From the NCBI RefSeq assembly GCF_009671065.1, contig NZ_CP046027.1, forward strand, positions 1 to 64,000: a stretch of DNA of 64,000 nucleotides. Reading direction: 5' to 3'. The notes beneath the pieces were generated by a model, which worked only from the letters and a program-made list of their open reading frames with translations, was not told where the DNA came from and did no database searches. The position numbers were made by a program, and so were the translations under genes. Origin of the DNA: Neisseria brasiliensis. Its GTDB lineage: Bacteria > Pseudomonadota > Gammaproteobacteria > Burkholderiales > Neisseriaceae. Of this stretch, positions 42,272 to 51,525 are shown one piece after another (the first letter of the stretch is position 1; the number at the start of each line of letters is the position of its first letter).

Positions 42272-42673
42272 ATGAAAAACGAACAAGACAATCACACCAT
42301 GCGCCTGGATAAATGGCTGTGGGCCGCGCGCTTTTTCAAAACCCGTGCACTGGCACAAAAACACATCGAGCTTGGCCGCATTCAGGTAAACGGTGCCAAA
42401 GTGAAAAACAGCAAATACATCGTGGTTGGCGACACCATCAACATGACCTTAAATTCACTGCCTTATAAATTCAAAGTATTGGCGCTCAATCACCAACGCC
42501 GCCCTGCGCCGGAAGCCAGATTGCTCTATCAAGAAGATACCAAAACAGCCACCGAGCGCGAAAACCAAAAGCTGCTGGATCAGGCCAGCCGCATTACCGC
42601 CGCCTACCCTGACGGCCGGCCGACGAAACGCGACCGCCGACAATTGGATAAAGTTAAACGCGATACTTGGTAA
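42272..42673 (+). CDS. hslR: Ribosome-associated heat shock protein Hsp15
   Basis: An S4-domain RNA-binding protein of about 133 residues that rescues stalled 50S-nascent chain complexes. The S4 domain MRLDKWLWAARFFKTRALAQKHIELGRIQVNGAKVK starts at residue 10. The basic C-terminal tail (PTKRDRRQLDKVKRDTW) is typical. The frame continues upstream to an ATG at 42230 with AGGTGG before it, so a longer start is possible; I favour 42272 for family length. Confidence 0.92.
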   Translation: MKNEQDNHTMRLDKWLWAARFFKTRALAQKHIELGRIQVNGAKVKNSKYIVVGDTINMTLNSLPYKFKVLALNHQRRPAPEARLLYQEDTKTATERENQKLLDQASRITAAYPDGRPTKRDRRQLDKVKRDTW

Positions 42674-42687
42674 ACCTAATATTAACA

Positions 42688-42715
42688 AGGCCGTCTGAAA
42701 TTTCAGACGGCCTTA
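42688..42715. terminator. Inverted DUS pair, terminator of hslR
   Basis: A near-loopless inverted DUS pair, 14 bases past the hslR stop. Confidence 0.85.
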
Positions 42716-42754
42716 AATATAAGAAAAACAAGCGTTTGAACATCCTAAAAAATG

Positions 42755-43140
42755 TAGGTCGGATACTTGTATCCGACAATCTTAAACGCACTGTAAGGCT
42801 AGTCGGCTTATGGATAAAATGGCTCAGGAAAATTTGAAAATATTAGGCCGCTAGGTAGAAACTGATTGCCAGCAAAGAAAAATACAAAAACCATTTGGTC
42901 AATTTTCGTGCGATGATTGCGGCAAAAAGCACGGGGAACTTTTTATGCCATCTGAAAAGTTTTATCATCTTTCAGACGGCATTGAGAATGTCGGATACGA
43001 GTATCCGACCTACGCTTACTGCCTAATTTACGTGCGATGATTGTGGCAAAAAGTAAAGGGGAAGCTCTTATGCCGTCTGAAAAGTTTTATTATCTTTCAG
43101 ACGGCATTTTAGAAATGTCGGATACAAGTATCCGACCTAC
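42755..43140. repeat. Cluster of GTCGGATAC hairpins with a tandem ~124-base duplication
   Basis: Three hairpins of the form GTCGGATAC-NN-GTATCCGAC lie at about 42760-42778, 42990-43008 and 43117-43135. Between them a unit starting CGTGCGATGATTG is repeated in tandem at 42907 and 43031 (124 bases apart). Each unit carries an inverted DUS pair (one arm of the first is mutated to GCCATCTGAA) and ends with one GTCGGATAC hairpin. No supported gene is present in 42674-43215. Confidence 0.8.
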
Positions 43141-43166
43141 TATTGCTTGGTCAATACATATCAATA

Positions 43167-43195
43167 AGGCCGTCTGAAAATTCAGACGGCCTCTT
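43167..43195 (-). terminator. Inverted DUS pair, terminator of the porin-like gene
   Basis: An inverted DUS pair, 21 bases past the porin-like gene's stop on the minus strand. Confidence 0.85.
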
Positions 43196-43215
43196 TAATG
43201 TATGCTAAGAAAAAA

Positions 43216-44352
43216 TTAGAATTTATATTCTACTTGGCCACGCACCACATTCACATCTTGTTTGTCGCCGCCAACAGTGGCAGTAACTTGTTTATCGTGC
43301 AGGTAGAAGCCTTTTACTTTCCAGTTTTTCCAAGGAATGTAAGTTGCACCCAATTGAACGCCTTGAACGTTTTTGCTGTAGTCTTCAACCGAAGACACGC
43401 CCGACAGCGAACCCACGCGGCGGTAGTTCAAGAACACGTCATACGAATTGCGCACATCCCAATCCGCCAATTTGTAGCGAACTTCGGTAAATACGCCGTC
43501 ATTTTTGATTTTTTGGCCGACATCGTTGTAGGCTTTGATGTTGGATTTGCTGACCGCAGCCATCCAGCGCCAATCATCGTTGAATTTGATGTCGGTACCC
43601 AATTCGCCGAATACGGCATTTTTGGCATCATGACGATTGCCAATGTCTACGTCTTTCATGTAGCTGACAGTTGCGCCGACATTGATGTTTTCATTCACCG
43701 GGTAAGTGCTTTGAATCGAAGCGAAATGTTTGCGACGGCCGCCTATACCCCAGATATTGTCGTTAAAGTAACCGGTACGGCGGCCTGCGCTCACTTTAGT
43801 TGGCAATACTTTGTTATCAAAGAACAATTCAGCACCGGTTACTTCGGTATCCCAAACGCGGCCGTATGAAGAGAATGCGCCAAATTTACCCACACGTGCT
43901 TTGATGCTGTGGTCGCCAAAATTGTAAACTGTACCTTCAGCATAGAGTTTGTTCACCGGCACATCATGGTCGCCACGGAATTTACCGGTTTCCAAATCGA
44001 TGTTTGGCTCAATTTGCGCTACGGCTTTCCAGTCTTTATACAGATTTGCACGCACCCAAAATTCAGCGTTAAATTCGCTGTGTGTATTCTCCGGAGTCGG
44101 ATTTACGCCACTGTTGTTGGCTCTGGTATCTTCACTGTCAACGCGCACACGGAAAGCGCCGTTTACAGTCAGCAAATCATTAAAAATGCTGATTTTATCG
44201 TCATCTTTACGAATAATACTGCCGGAATTCACATAATCACCGGTGGTCGATAACGCAACGGCATCACGCTCGCTATCGGCGGGATTGGCCGCAGCAAAAG
44301 GCGCAGCAGCTAAAGCAGCACAAACAACAGCAAAAGTTTTTTGAATTTTCAT
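43216..44352 (-). CDS. Porin-like outer membrane beta-barrel protein
   Basis: About 378 residues. A signal peptide (MKIQKTFAVVCAALAAAPFAAANP) is followed by alternating amphipathic strands and a C-terminal phenylalanine (VRGQVEYKF), the usual outer membrane targeting end. It does not resemble neisserial PorA/PorB that I recognise; the sequence is more like putative porins or major outer membrane proteins of other proteobacteria. Start chosen at 44352, with GGAGAT six bases upstream. Substrate unknown. Confidence 0.8.
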   Translation of the reverse strand: MKIQKTFAVVCAALAAAPFAAANPADSERDAVALSTTGDYVNSGSIIRKDDDKISIFNDLLTVNGAFRVRVDSEDTRANNSGVNPTPENTHSEFNAEFWVRANLYKDWKAVAQIEPNIDLETGKFRGDHDVPVNKLYAEGTVYNFGDHSIKARVGKFGAFSSYGRVWDTEVTGAELFFDNKVLPTKVSAGRRTGYFNDNIWGIGGRRKHFASIQSTYPVNENINVGATVSYMKDVDIGNRHDAKNAVFGELGTDIKFNDDWRWMAAVSKSNIKAYNDVGQKIKNDGVFTEVRYKLADWDVRNSYDVFLNYRRVGSLSGVSSVEDYSKNVQGVQLGATYIPWKNWKVKGFYLHDKQVTATVGGDKQDVNVVRGQVEYKF

Positions 44353-44736
44353 GCAAATCTCCAATTTATCGAAGCAGTAAACAACCGTTTTGTTTTGATT
44401 GTTGTGGCCAGATTTGAAATAAAACAAGCGACAACAATTTATGGATAATGTGGTTGAACCAACTGCCAACCACATCGGTGTTACTCAGTTACATGCTTAA
44501 AAATTTTCCGTGTTATATCACGCAACATATTAAATTATGTAACTAATGTGACAATAATGCTATGTAGTTTACTGTATTACATCAATAAAATTTTACATGA
44601 ATTAAAAAATAAACCGATTAATTTGATGAAAGTCAACTTTACGGTAGACCACCTGAACGGCATTTCGCTAAAAATTTATGCAAAACTACTATAAATCAGC
44701 AAAAAAGAAATATAATGTAGTTTTATTTAATTTATT
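44353..44736. promoter_or_regulatory. Upstream region of the porin-like gene, with a possible FNR site
   Basis: About 380 AT-rich bases between recD and the porin start. TTGAT-GAAA-GTCAA at 44623-44636 matches the FNR consensus TTGAT-N4-ATCAA in nine of ten positions. It is some 270 bases upstream of the start codon, so its relevance depends on where transcription begins. No gene and no DUS core are seen here. Confidence 0.4.
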
Positions 44737-46476
44737 TTAAAACAAGGCATTAATTATTTCATCTAAGGCTGTTTGACGCTTTTTCTGGGTTTTTACTGCC
44801 CATTCAAAGATTTTTTTGTTGCCCCAAAACACAAAACGCTTCTGCGCACGAGTGATACCTGTGTACAACAGCGCATTATTTAAGCTGTTTAACACGTCAT
44901 CACTTTCATTGGCCATATCAATACTCGGCGGCAGCAACCACACTTCCCGATATTCTGAACCTTGGCTTTTATGCACGGTCATGGCAAATGCTGTTTCAAA
45001 AGCCGGCAGCCGACTGATTGGGATTTTTCTGAAACTGTCTGCAAACGGAAAATACGCCGCCAAGCCATTAGCTGATTCGCCATCCGGCATAATCAAGCCG
45101 ATGTCGCCATTGAACACATCTAACGCATAATCATTGCGCGTGATCATTATCATTTGTCCGGCAAACCATGGCATATCGCCCGATATACGCTGTTTAGCCT
45201 GTAAATGGCGGAAATAAGCCTGATTAAAGTTTTCCGCATCTTGTCGCCAAGCCGTTAACACCACCACATCCGCTGCATGGCCAAATGCCAGTGCCACATT
45301 GCCGCTTTCAACTGCCTGCCAGTATTTTTCATGCTTGTGATACAAGTATTCGGCTTGATGCTTCATGTCGGCATGCAATACCTGCAATTCATCGGGAAAG
45401 CGTTCAAACTGCGCCCACGCTGTTTCACTGTCACCTGAAACCACTGCCCGCGCCAAGCAACCGATGCCGCTATCCGTACCAAAACGGTGGCTAACCTGCA
45501 AATGGGCGATGTTTTGCGATAAAGCCGGCGGATGTTCGGCAACTTTAAATGTATGCTGCGGCAAATATTCGCTTAAACGGCGATGAGTGTCTTCATCCAA
45601 AACGGTTTCGCGCGATAAGGCGGCCAATACTGCGCCCACACCAACCGACGGCAATTGAAATTCATCCCCCAAAAAGATTACGCGGCAACCGCTCGGAATG
45701 GCTTTGAGCAATTGCAACAACAGCGATAAATCGAGCATCGATGCTTCATCCACCACCAACACATCCAAAGGCAAAGGCTGTTCTGCATGAAAGGCCGATT
45801 GCATTTGCGGTGGGCGCAGCTTCAATAGGCGATGCACGGTTTGGCCTTCTAAAAGCAACAAGTGTTGCTTAATACGTTCAGGCAAATCAAAGCGATCTAA
45901 AGCACGATGCAGCGCGCGTGCCATATGCGCGGCTGCTTTGCCTGTCGGTGCAGCCAAGGCAATGCGCGGTAAGCTGGTGGCATTATCGCAAATCAAACCC
46001 AATAATTTGGCAACCGTGGTCGTTTTACCGGTGCCCGGCCCGCCTGTAATCAGCATAAACGCTTGCAGCAAAGCCAAACCGGCGGCATCGCGCTGTCCTT
46101 CGCTGCCTATTTCGGCAAACCAGTTTTGCAGATTTTGCGAAGCCTGCAGCCAATCAACATCATCAACAGAGGCCATGGCCAGCCGCTTGATTTCAACCGC
46201 TAAATCGTGTTCCAACTGCCAAAGCCTGCCCAAAAACAAACGCCGCCCGTTCAGCACCAGCGGCGTTTCACCATCGGTGCCCACCACCAAAACAGCACGT
46301 TTCAAGGCTGCCGCTTCTTTATCGCTGACCCAGATAAACGAATGCCCGCTTTGCAGCGCGCTAAACAAGGCTTCAACATAAGGGGTCACCACCACCGCAT
46401 CTTCGGGCGCGTAGTGTTGCAAAAACTGGGTTGCAGCCAAGGCCGCTGCTTGGTTCAAATCGATGGGCGCATTCAT
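44737..46476 (-). CDS. recD: Exodeoxyribonuclease V alpha subunit
   Basis: The helicase subunit of RecBCD that works on double-strand breaks. Walker A is LITGGPGTGKTTTVAKLL at about residue 147. DVLVVDEASMLDLSLL (Walker B), FLGDEFQLPSVGVGAVL and the C-terminal MTVHKSQGSEYREVWL and NALLYTGITRAQKR motifs are all present. Length 579 is normal for the short neisserial form. recB and recC are not in the window. Confidence 0.95.
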   Translation of the reverse strand: MNAPIDLNQAAALAATQFLQHYAPEDAVVVTPYVEALFSALQSGHSFIWVSDKEAAALKRAVLVVGTDGETPLVLNGRRLFLGRLWQLEHDLAVEIKRLAMASVDDVDWLQASQNLQNWFAEIGSEGQRDAAGLALLQAFMLITGGPGTGKTTTVAKLLGLICDNATSLPRIALAAPTGKAAAHMARALHRALDRFDLPERIKQHLLLLEGQTVHRLLKLRPPQMQSAFHAEQPLPLDVLVVDEASMLDLSLLLQLLKAIPSGCRVIFLGDEFQLPSVGVGAVLAALSRETVLDEDTHRRLSEYLPQHTFKVAEHPPALSQNIAHLQVSHRFGTDSGIGCLARAVVSGDSETAWAQFERFPDELQVLHADMKHQAEYLYHKHEKYWQAVESGNVALAFGHAADVVVLTAWRQDAENFNQAYFRHLQAKQRISGDMPWFAGQMIMITRNDYALDVFNGDIGLIMPDGESANGLAAYFPFADSFRKIPISRLPAFETAFAMTVHKSQGSEYREVWLLPPSIDMANESDDVLNSLNNALLYTGITRAQKRFVFWGNKKIFEWAVKTQKKRQTALDEIINALF

Positions 46477-46499
46477 TTTGTTTTCTCACGAAATAAACT

Positions 46500-46637
46500 G
46501 AGACCTTTGCAAAGCCCTAAATTTAAGTACAGTTTAAAGTTGTAGCAGCGCAGAAAGCGCAGACATATCACAAAAAGACTAAGCTTTCGAGCAGCACACA
46601 ACGAAAAATGTGCCAAAGATAGGGTTTTACAAAGGTC
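46500..46637 (+). repeat. ~140-bp MITE-like repeat (copy D)
   Basis: It starts GAGACCTTTGCAAAGCCC and ends GGGTTTTACAAAGGTC. The interior has GCAGCGCAGAAAGCGCAGAC and AAGCTTTCGAGCAGC, as in copy C. It lies between lolD and recD. Confidence 0.82.
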
Positions 46638-46638
46638 A

Positions 46639-46681
46639 AAGGCCGTCTGAAAGTTTAACATCACACTTTCAGACGGCCTAT
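46639..46681 (-). terminator. Inverted DUS pair after lolD
   Basis: An inverted DUS pair with an AT-rich loop, about 30 bases downstream of the lolD stop on the minus strand, directly beside MITE copy D. Confidence 0.75.
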
Positions 46682-46712
46682 TATACCGTTTTACATCTAT
46701 TTGCCATACGGA

Positions 46713-47393
46713 TTATTTGTCTTGCAAACGCCCGTCCTGCATGGTCATCACGCGCTCGAAACGCACAGCCAATTCATCGTCATGCGTGACCACAATCAGG
46801 CTGGTGCCGAGTTCGTTTTTCAAATCCAGCATCATGTCGAGTACGTTTTGCGCATTTTTACGGTCGAGATTACCGGTCGGCTCATCGGCCAACAAACATT
46901 TCGGCTGCGTCACCAGCGCACGGGCAATGGCGGCACGTTGTCGCTCCCCGCCTGACAATTCGCTCGGGCGATGCAGCATACGCTGTTTCAAACCGACTTT
47001 TTCCAACATCACCGCCGCTTGTGCTTCAGCTTCGGCTTTTGTTTTTTTGCCGATGAGCAAAGGCATCATCACATTTTCCAAAGCAGAAAATTCAGGCAGA
47101 AGATGGTGGAATTGATACACGAAGCCTAAATATTGATTGCGCAACAAGCCCAACTGCTTTTGGCTCATTTGCCCCAAATCCTGACCCATCAAGGTTACAC
47201 GACCTTCAGACGGCATATCCAAGCCACCCAAAATGTGTAAAAGCGTTGATTTGCCGCTACCTGACGAACCAATAATGCTGACACTCTGACCTTGCGCCAC
47301 TTCCAAATCCAAGCCGTTTAATACCTGCACGTTCAGCGCGCCGTCTTTGTAGCTTTTGCCGACGTTCTCACATTTCAACACGATATTATTCAT
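46713..47393 (-). CDS. lolD: Lipoprotein-releasing ABC transporter ATPase LolD
   Basis: It powers release of mature lipoproteins from the inner membrane to LolA. Walker A is IGSSGSGKSTLLHILGGLD, the signature is LSGGERQRAAIARALVTQP, and Walker B is CLLADEPTGNLD. Length 226 is normal. Its ATG overlaps the end of lolC by eight bases, so the two are translated together. Confidence 0.95.
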   Translation of the reverse strand: MNNIVLKCENVGKSYKDGALNVQVLNGLDLEVAQGQSVSIIGSSGSGKSTLLHILGGLDMPSEGRVTLMGQDLGQMSQKQLGLLRNQYLGFVYQFHHLLPEFSALENVMMPLLIGKKTKAEAEAQAAVMLEKVGLKQRMLHRPSELSGGERQRAAIARALVTQPKCLLADEPTGNLDRKNAQNVLDMMLDLKNELGTSLIVVTHDDELAVRFERVMTMQDGRLQDK

Positions 47394-48636
47394 AGCGCAA
47401 AGCCTCCGCAGGTTGGGTTTTCGCCGCGCGCCAGCTTGGATACAGCGTGGCGATAAAGGCCAAAGCCAAAGAAATACAAGCGATCACGGCTACATCTTTC
47501 ATGTTGACATCGCTTGGCAGGTAATCGATGAAATAAATTTGTGAATTAATCAGATGCACGCCGAAGAGTTTTTCAAAGAATGCCACGATTTTGCCGACAT
47601 TCCAGCCCAGCAACACGCCGCAGACCACGCCGATTAAGGTGCCGAAAAAGCCGGCAAACGCGCCCTGCACCATGAAAATCTTCATCACACCGGCAGGCGA
47701 CAAACCCAAAGTGCGTAAAATCGCAATATCGGCCTGCTTCTCGGTCACCGCCATCACCAATGACGACACCAAATTAAACGCGGCCACAGCAATAATCAGC
47801 GTCAAGATGATGAACATCATGCGTTTTTCCAACTCAACCGCTTCAAAATAGCTGCGGTTGCTAAACGTCCAATCGCGCACCCAAACGTCTTGCTGCTCGG
47901 CTGCCGGAATCAGGTTGGCGATAAAGTCAGGTGCATTTTGCGGGTTGGCCAGTTTCAGGCGCAAACCGCCGACACCATCGCCCAAGCGATACAACACCTG
48001 CGCATCTTGAATATGCGTCATTGCCAGTGAGTTATCCACTTCATACACACCGGTTTTGACAATGCCGACCACGTTAAACTGCTTCAAACGCGGTACCACA
48101 CCCGCCGGCGTGACGTTGCCTTCAGGTGTAATCACCGTCACTTTTCCACCCGGCTCCGCGCCCAACGCCTGTGCCAAGCCTTCGCCCAAAATAATGTCGA
48201 AGCTGCCCGGTTTCAAATCATCGAAACTGCCGACCGGCATGTCTTTGCCGTAATCGACCACATTTTTTTCTTCAGACGGCAAAATACCGCGAATCTGTAC
48301 ACCGCGCACTTCACCCGAATTGGCCAACAAGGCTTGGTCGGATACATAAGGCGCGCTGGCCAAGACTTCTTTTTTGTCTTTAATATAACGGCGCAAATCC
48401 TGCCATTCGGCACCGTTGCCATTGTCGAAATAACCGATTTCGGCATGCGGTGCGACGTTTAACAACTGCCCGCGGATTTCTTTTTGAAAGCCATTCATCA
48501 CCGACAGCACCACAATCAGCGCGGTCACGCCCAATGCGATGCCCGCAATCGAAATCATGGTGATGAACGACATGAATCCGTTGCGTTTTTTCGCCCGCAG
48601 ATAACGCAGGCCGATCCAAGATTCTAAAGAAGCCAT
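47386..48636 (-). CDS. lolC: Lipoprotein-releasing ABC transporter permease LolC/LolE
   Basis: A 416-residue MacB/FtsX-type permease with one N-terminal and three C-terminal membrane segments and a large periplasmic domain between them. RYLRAKKRNGFMSFITMISIAGIALGVTALIVVLSVMNGFQKEIR is the family N terminus. The C terminus ends AAKTQPAEALRYE. Only one permease gene is present, which may mean it forms a homodimer, as described for LolF-type systems, or that a partner is elsewhere. Confidence 0.93.
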   Translation of the reverse strand: MASLESWIGLRYLRAKKRNGFMSFITMISIAGIALGVTALIVVLSVMNGFQKEIRGQLLNVAPHAEIGYFDNGNGAEWQDLRRYIKDKKEVLASAPYVSDQALLANSGEVRGVQIRGILPSEEKNVVDYGKDMPVGSFDDLKPGSFDIILGEGLAQALGAEPGGKVTVITPEGNVTPAGVVPRLKQFNVVGIVKTGVYEVDNSLAMTHIQDAQVLYRLGDGVGGLRLKLANPQNAPDFIANLIPAAEQQDVWVRDWTFSNRSYFEAVELEKRMMFIILTLIIAVAAFNLVSSLVMAVTEKQADIAILRTLGLSPAGVMKIFMVQGAFAGFFGTLIGVVCGVLLGWNVGKIVAFFEKLFGVHLINSQIYFIDYLPSDVNMKDVAVIACISLALAFIATLYPSWRAAKTQPAEALRYE

Positions 48637-48853
48637 TTATTTAAAGCGCCTTCGTTTTACAATAAAAGCGGTATTGTACCGTAAAACGTGCAGGCCGTCT
48701 GAAACGCCTACGGCATAAAAAACAACTGTAAAGACTGACCTTGTAAACCACAATTTCGGTAAAATCCGCCGAAAAATTTGCATTTGCAGCAAATCGGCTT
48801 TATCCTAGCCTCAACGGTACCTGCTTGGTGCCATCAATAAGGACGAATATCCA

Positions 48854-49141
48854 ATGAAAACCACAAAACTCTTAGCTTTATCCGTAGCCGCTGCTGCTTT
48901 AGCGTTCAGCGTGAATGCGTATGCCGCTAAAGAAGTTAAAATTGCTTCCAACAACACACCTTACTCTGATACACACGTTCAGCAATTAGCCGCCACTGCC
49001 TTGGGCATGGGCGTGAAAGAACCGGTTAGCCTCACCCGTTCAGGTGGCAATGTCATCGTATCCGGCAGCGGCAGCACCAAATGCACTTTTAAAGTAGGCG
49101 AAGGCGATGCCCCAAAAATTCAGGGCGTAAACTGCAAATAA
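48854..49141 (+). CDS. Small secreted protein of unknown function
   Basis: A 95-residue protein with a clear signal peptide (MKTTKLLALSVAAAALAFSVNAYA). The mature ~70 residues have two cysteines (TKCTF and VNCK) that could form a disulfide. No domain is recognised. AAGGACG precedes the ATG. It is monocistronic, with its own DUS terminator, and divergent from lolC. Confidence 0.72.
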   Translation: MKTTKLLALSVAAAALAFSVNAYAAKEVKIASNNTPYSDTHVQQLAATALGMGVKEPVSLTRSGGNVIVSGSGSTKCTFKVGEGDAPKIQGVNCK

Positions 49142-49157
49142 TCTGCTTCCAATATCA

Positions 49158-49188
49158 AAGGCCGTCTGAAAATTCAGACGGCCTTTTG
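49158..49188. terminator. Inverted DUS pair between convergent genes
   Basis: It lies between the small secreted protein gene and recR, with T residues at both edges. Confidence 0.85.
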
Positions 49189-49201
49189 CATATTTGTTCT
49201 T

Positions 49202-49807
49202 TTATTCTTTCACCATGCGCCGCTCATACACCGCCTGCGCCAAGGTGCCCGCATCGACATATTCCAATTCTCCGCCCAGCGGAATGCCGCGTGACAATCG
49301 GCTGATTTTATAAGGCAAGTTTTTAAATAATTCCGACAACACATAGGCTGTGGCATCACCTTCTGCAGTGAAGTTGGTGGCGATGATGATTTCATCGATT
49401 TCACTTTGCTGCAAACGCTCAATCAGCTTATCCAAAGCAATCGCCGAGATATCCATGTTTTGCGCCGGGCTAATCTGCCCCATCAGCACAAAATACAAAC
49501 CATCGTGGCAATGCGCGGTTTCCATGTTCGACACATCCGCCGGCATATGCACAATCATCAGGCGGCTTTTGTCGCGGCTTTCATCGACGCAAATGTCGCA
49601 AATCTCGTTTTCGGTAAACGTGTTGCACAAGCGGCAATGGTGTACTTGTTTCAGCGCATGTTGCAGGGCATCAACCAATTCTTGCGCTTCTTCGCGCTTG
49701 TGTTGCAATAATTGATGCGCCATGCGCTGCGCGGATTTGGGGCCGACATTGGGCAGCACTTTCAAGGCATTAATCAATCGGCCGAATGCGTCGGGTTGTT
49801 TACTCAT
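49202..49807 (-). CDS. recR: Recombination protein RecR
   Basis: It acts with RecFO in gap repair. The N-terminal helix-hairpin-helix is LKVLPNVGPKSAQRMAHQLLQ, the zinc finger is CRLCNTFTENEICDIC, and the Toprim domain has MIVHMPADVSNMETAHCHDGLYFVLMG. I start at the ATG at 49807 (MSKQPDAFGRL), giving 201 residues; the frame extends 15 codons upstream across a DUS, which is unlikely to be coding. Confidence 0.95.
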   Translation of the reverse strand: MSKQPDAFGRLINALKVLPNVGPKSAQRMAHQLLQHKREEAQELVDALQHALKQVHHCRLCNTFTENEICDICVDESRDKSRLMIVHMPADVSNMETAHCHDGLYFVLMGQISPAQNMDISAIALDKLIERLQQSEIDEIIIATNFTAEGDATAYVLSELFKNLPYKISRLSRGIPLGGELEYVDAGTLAQAVYERRMVKE

Positions 49808-49851
49808 ATTGTTCAGACGGCCTCGCCGCTTTCCATGAATCTTAATAAACA

Positions 49852-49878
49852 AAACGGCCGGAACACCGGCCGTCTGAA
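49852..49878 (-). terminator. GC-rich hairpin between ppiD and recR
   Basis: A stem ACGGCCGG / CCGGCCGT that overlaps a DUS core on its right arm. It lies nine bases after the ppiD stop on the minus strand. Confidence 0.7.
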
Positions 49879-49886
49879 TCCATCCG

Positions 49887-51416
49887 TTATTCTGTCGGAT
49901 TCACTTTTTGAGCGCCTTGCTCTTGTTTGATTTTTTTGTTCAGGTATTGCAACAATTGGTCAAACACATTGGCAGTTTGCTGCTGCACCACAGCCTGCTT
50001 AGCTGCCGGCAATTGCTCGTTGACATTTTCCGGCGACTTGATGGCCTGCACTTCCAAAATCACCGGAACCGGCAAGCCTTCGAGCTTCACATAAGCCGGT
50101 TTGTCTTCAGCCGGACGCGCTTTCAACAATTCCGCATAGGCTTCAGGCGGCATAGATTGACGCGCTTGCTGGGCATTCAAATCAGAAACCGGCGACCATT
50201 CCACTGCTGTTTTCTGCCCTGATTTCAAATCAGCCAAAGCTTCATCGGCTTTTTTCTCGGCCATTTTACGCGCTTCGGTCAGCAAATAAGCCGAGCGCAC
50301 TTCTTCTTTCACTTCTTCAAATGGTGCGGTTTTCTCTTCACGCACTTCTTTGGCGCGAACTACCCACACCACATCCGGCGCAACGGTAATCGGCTCGGAA
50401 TTGTGTTTTTTCTGCAAAACATCTTCGCTGAAAATCGCCGCAATCAGCTCATCCGGCATACCGGCCGCCTTGCCGTTGGCTTGGGTCAACCATTCATCAG
50501 GCACTTCGATTTTCAGGTTCAGTTTTTTGGCGACTTCAGTCAGGCTATTCGGATTATTGAATGCTTCTTCAGCCAATTGCTCTTTAAGCTTGTTGAATTC
50601 GCCGGAAACTTTTTTCAGCTTCAATTCGTTTTCAATGCGGGCTTTTTCCTGCTCGAAAACTGGCTTGTTGTCGGCCGGAGCCGCTGCGGCTTGCTCATCA
50701 AATGCTTTGCGTACTTCTTCTTCGCTCACGCTTTGTTTGGCCGCCAACTCATTGGCATCCAAAGCCACATATTCGATTTTGGCTGCTTGCGGAATCACAT
50801 AATCTTTTTTATTGGCATCATAAAAACCTTGCACCGCTTTATCGTCAACCTTGATTTGACCGGCCAACATTTCCGGGCTAAAAGTCACCGAACGCACCGT
50901 GCGCGTAGCTTGAGTAAGATTTACCAATTGCGCCGCTTGCGCATCGCTGACGATGGTGCCGTTTTGAACCAAGTTGAGCAGATTTTGCAATTCAAATTGC
51001 TCACGGATTTCATCGACAAATTGGTCTTCACTCATGCGGCGCTGGTCAAGATACTGCGTCAGCATCGCTTGACTGAATTTGCCGCTGGCATCGTGAAAAC
51101 TTGGGTCATCCACAATGATTTGTTTGATTTGTTCCTGCGACACCGCAATGCCCATCATTTTCGCACCTTGGGTCAGATAGGCGCGTTGCAGCAAAGATTG
51201 GAACACTGCATCACGTGATTCATTGCCACCTGCAGCCTGCGCATTCTGCATGGCCACGTTTAAAGCGTGATCGCTCACCTTCTGATCACCAACTTTAACA
51301 ATATAATCCGAACCCGGCGCAGCAACCGTGCTCACACCGAAACCGACAAAGGTCAACGCAATCAAACCCAATAAAATCTGGGCAGGCAATTTATATTTTT
51401 CAACGGAATGGAACAT
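49887..51416 (-). CDS. ppiD: Membrane-anchored periplasmic chaperone / peptidyl-prolyl isomerase PpiD-like
   Basis: A 509-residue protein. The N terminus has one membrane anchor (LPAQILLGLIALTFVGFGVSTV), then a SurA-N-like chaperone region (YIVKVGDQKVSDHALNVAMQNAQ). A diverged parvulin region lies near residues 250-370. It probably assists newly exported proteins near the Sec channel. The N and C lobes are helical and charged. Length is below the E. coli 623, which fits a single parvulin-like domain. Confidence 0.87.
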   Translation of the reverse strand: MFHSVEKYKLPAQILLGLIALTFVGFGVSTVAAPGSDYIVKVGDQKVSDHALNVAMQNAQAAGGNESRDAVFQSLLQRAYLTQGAKMMGIAVSQEQIKQIIVDDPSFHDASGKFSQAMLTQYLDQRRMSEDQFVDEIREQFELQNLLNLVQNGTIVSDAQAAQLVNLTQATRTVRSVTFSPEMLAGQIKVDDKAVQGFYDANKKDYVIPQAAKIEYVALDANELAAKQSVSEEEVRKAFDEQAAAAPADNKPVFEQEKARIENELKLKKVSGEFNKLKEQLAEEAFNNPNSLTEVAKKLNLKIEVPDEWLTQANGKAAGMPDELIAAIFSEDVLQKKHNSEPITVAPDVVWVVRAKEVREEKTAPFEEVKEEVRSAYLLTEARKMAEKKADEALADLKSGQKTAVEWSPVSDLNAQQARQSMPPEAYAELLKARPAEDKPAYVKLEGLPVPVILEVQAIKSPENVNEQLPAAKQAVVQQQTANVFDQLLQYLNKKIKQEQGAQKVNPTE

Positions 51417-51525
51417 AACAACTCAATAAAGATATGTGGATGGCAAACGCGTATTGTAACGTTTTTTTCGTGAATCTGCACTTCAATTCACGCTTTTCAG
51501 ACGGCCTTTCGAGAGACTTTTCTGA

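Noticed and set aside
42755..43140. Repeated hairpins resembling a short CRISPR-like array
   Set aside because: The repeats are palindromic units with DUS pairs in a two-copy tandem duplication, not regularly spaced direct repeats with unique spacers, and no cas genes are in the window.
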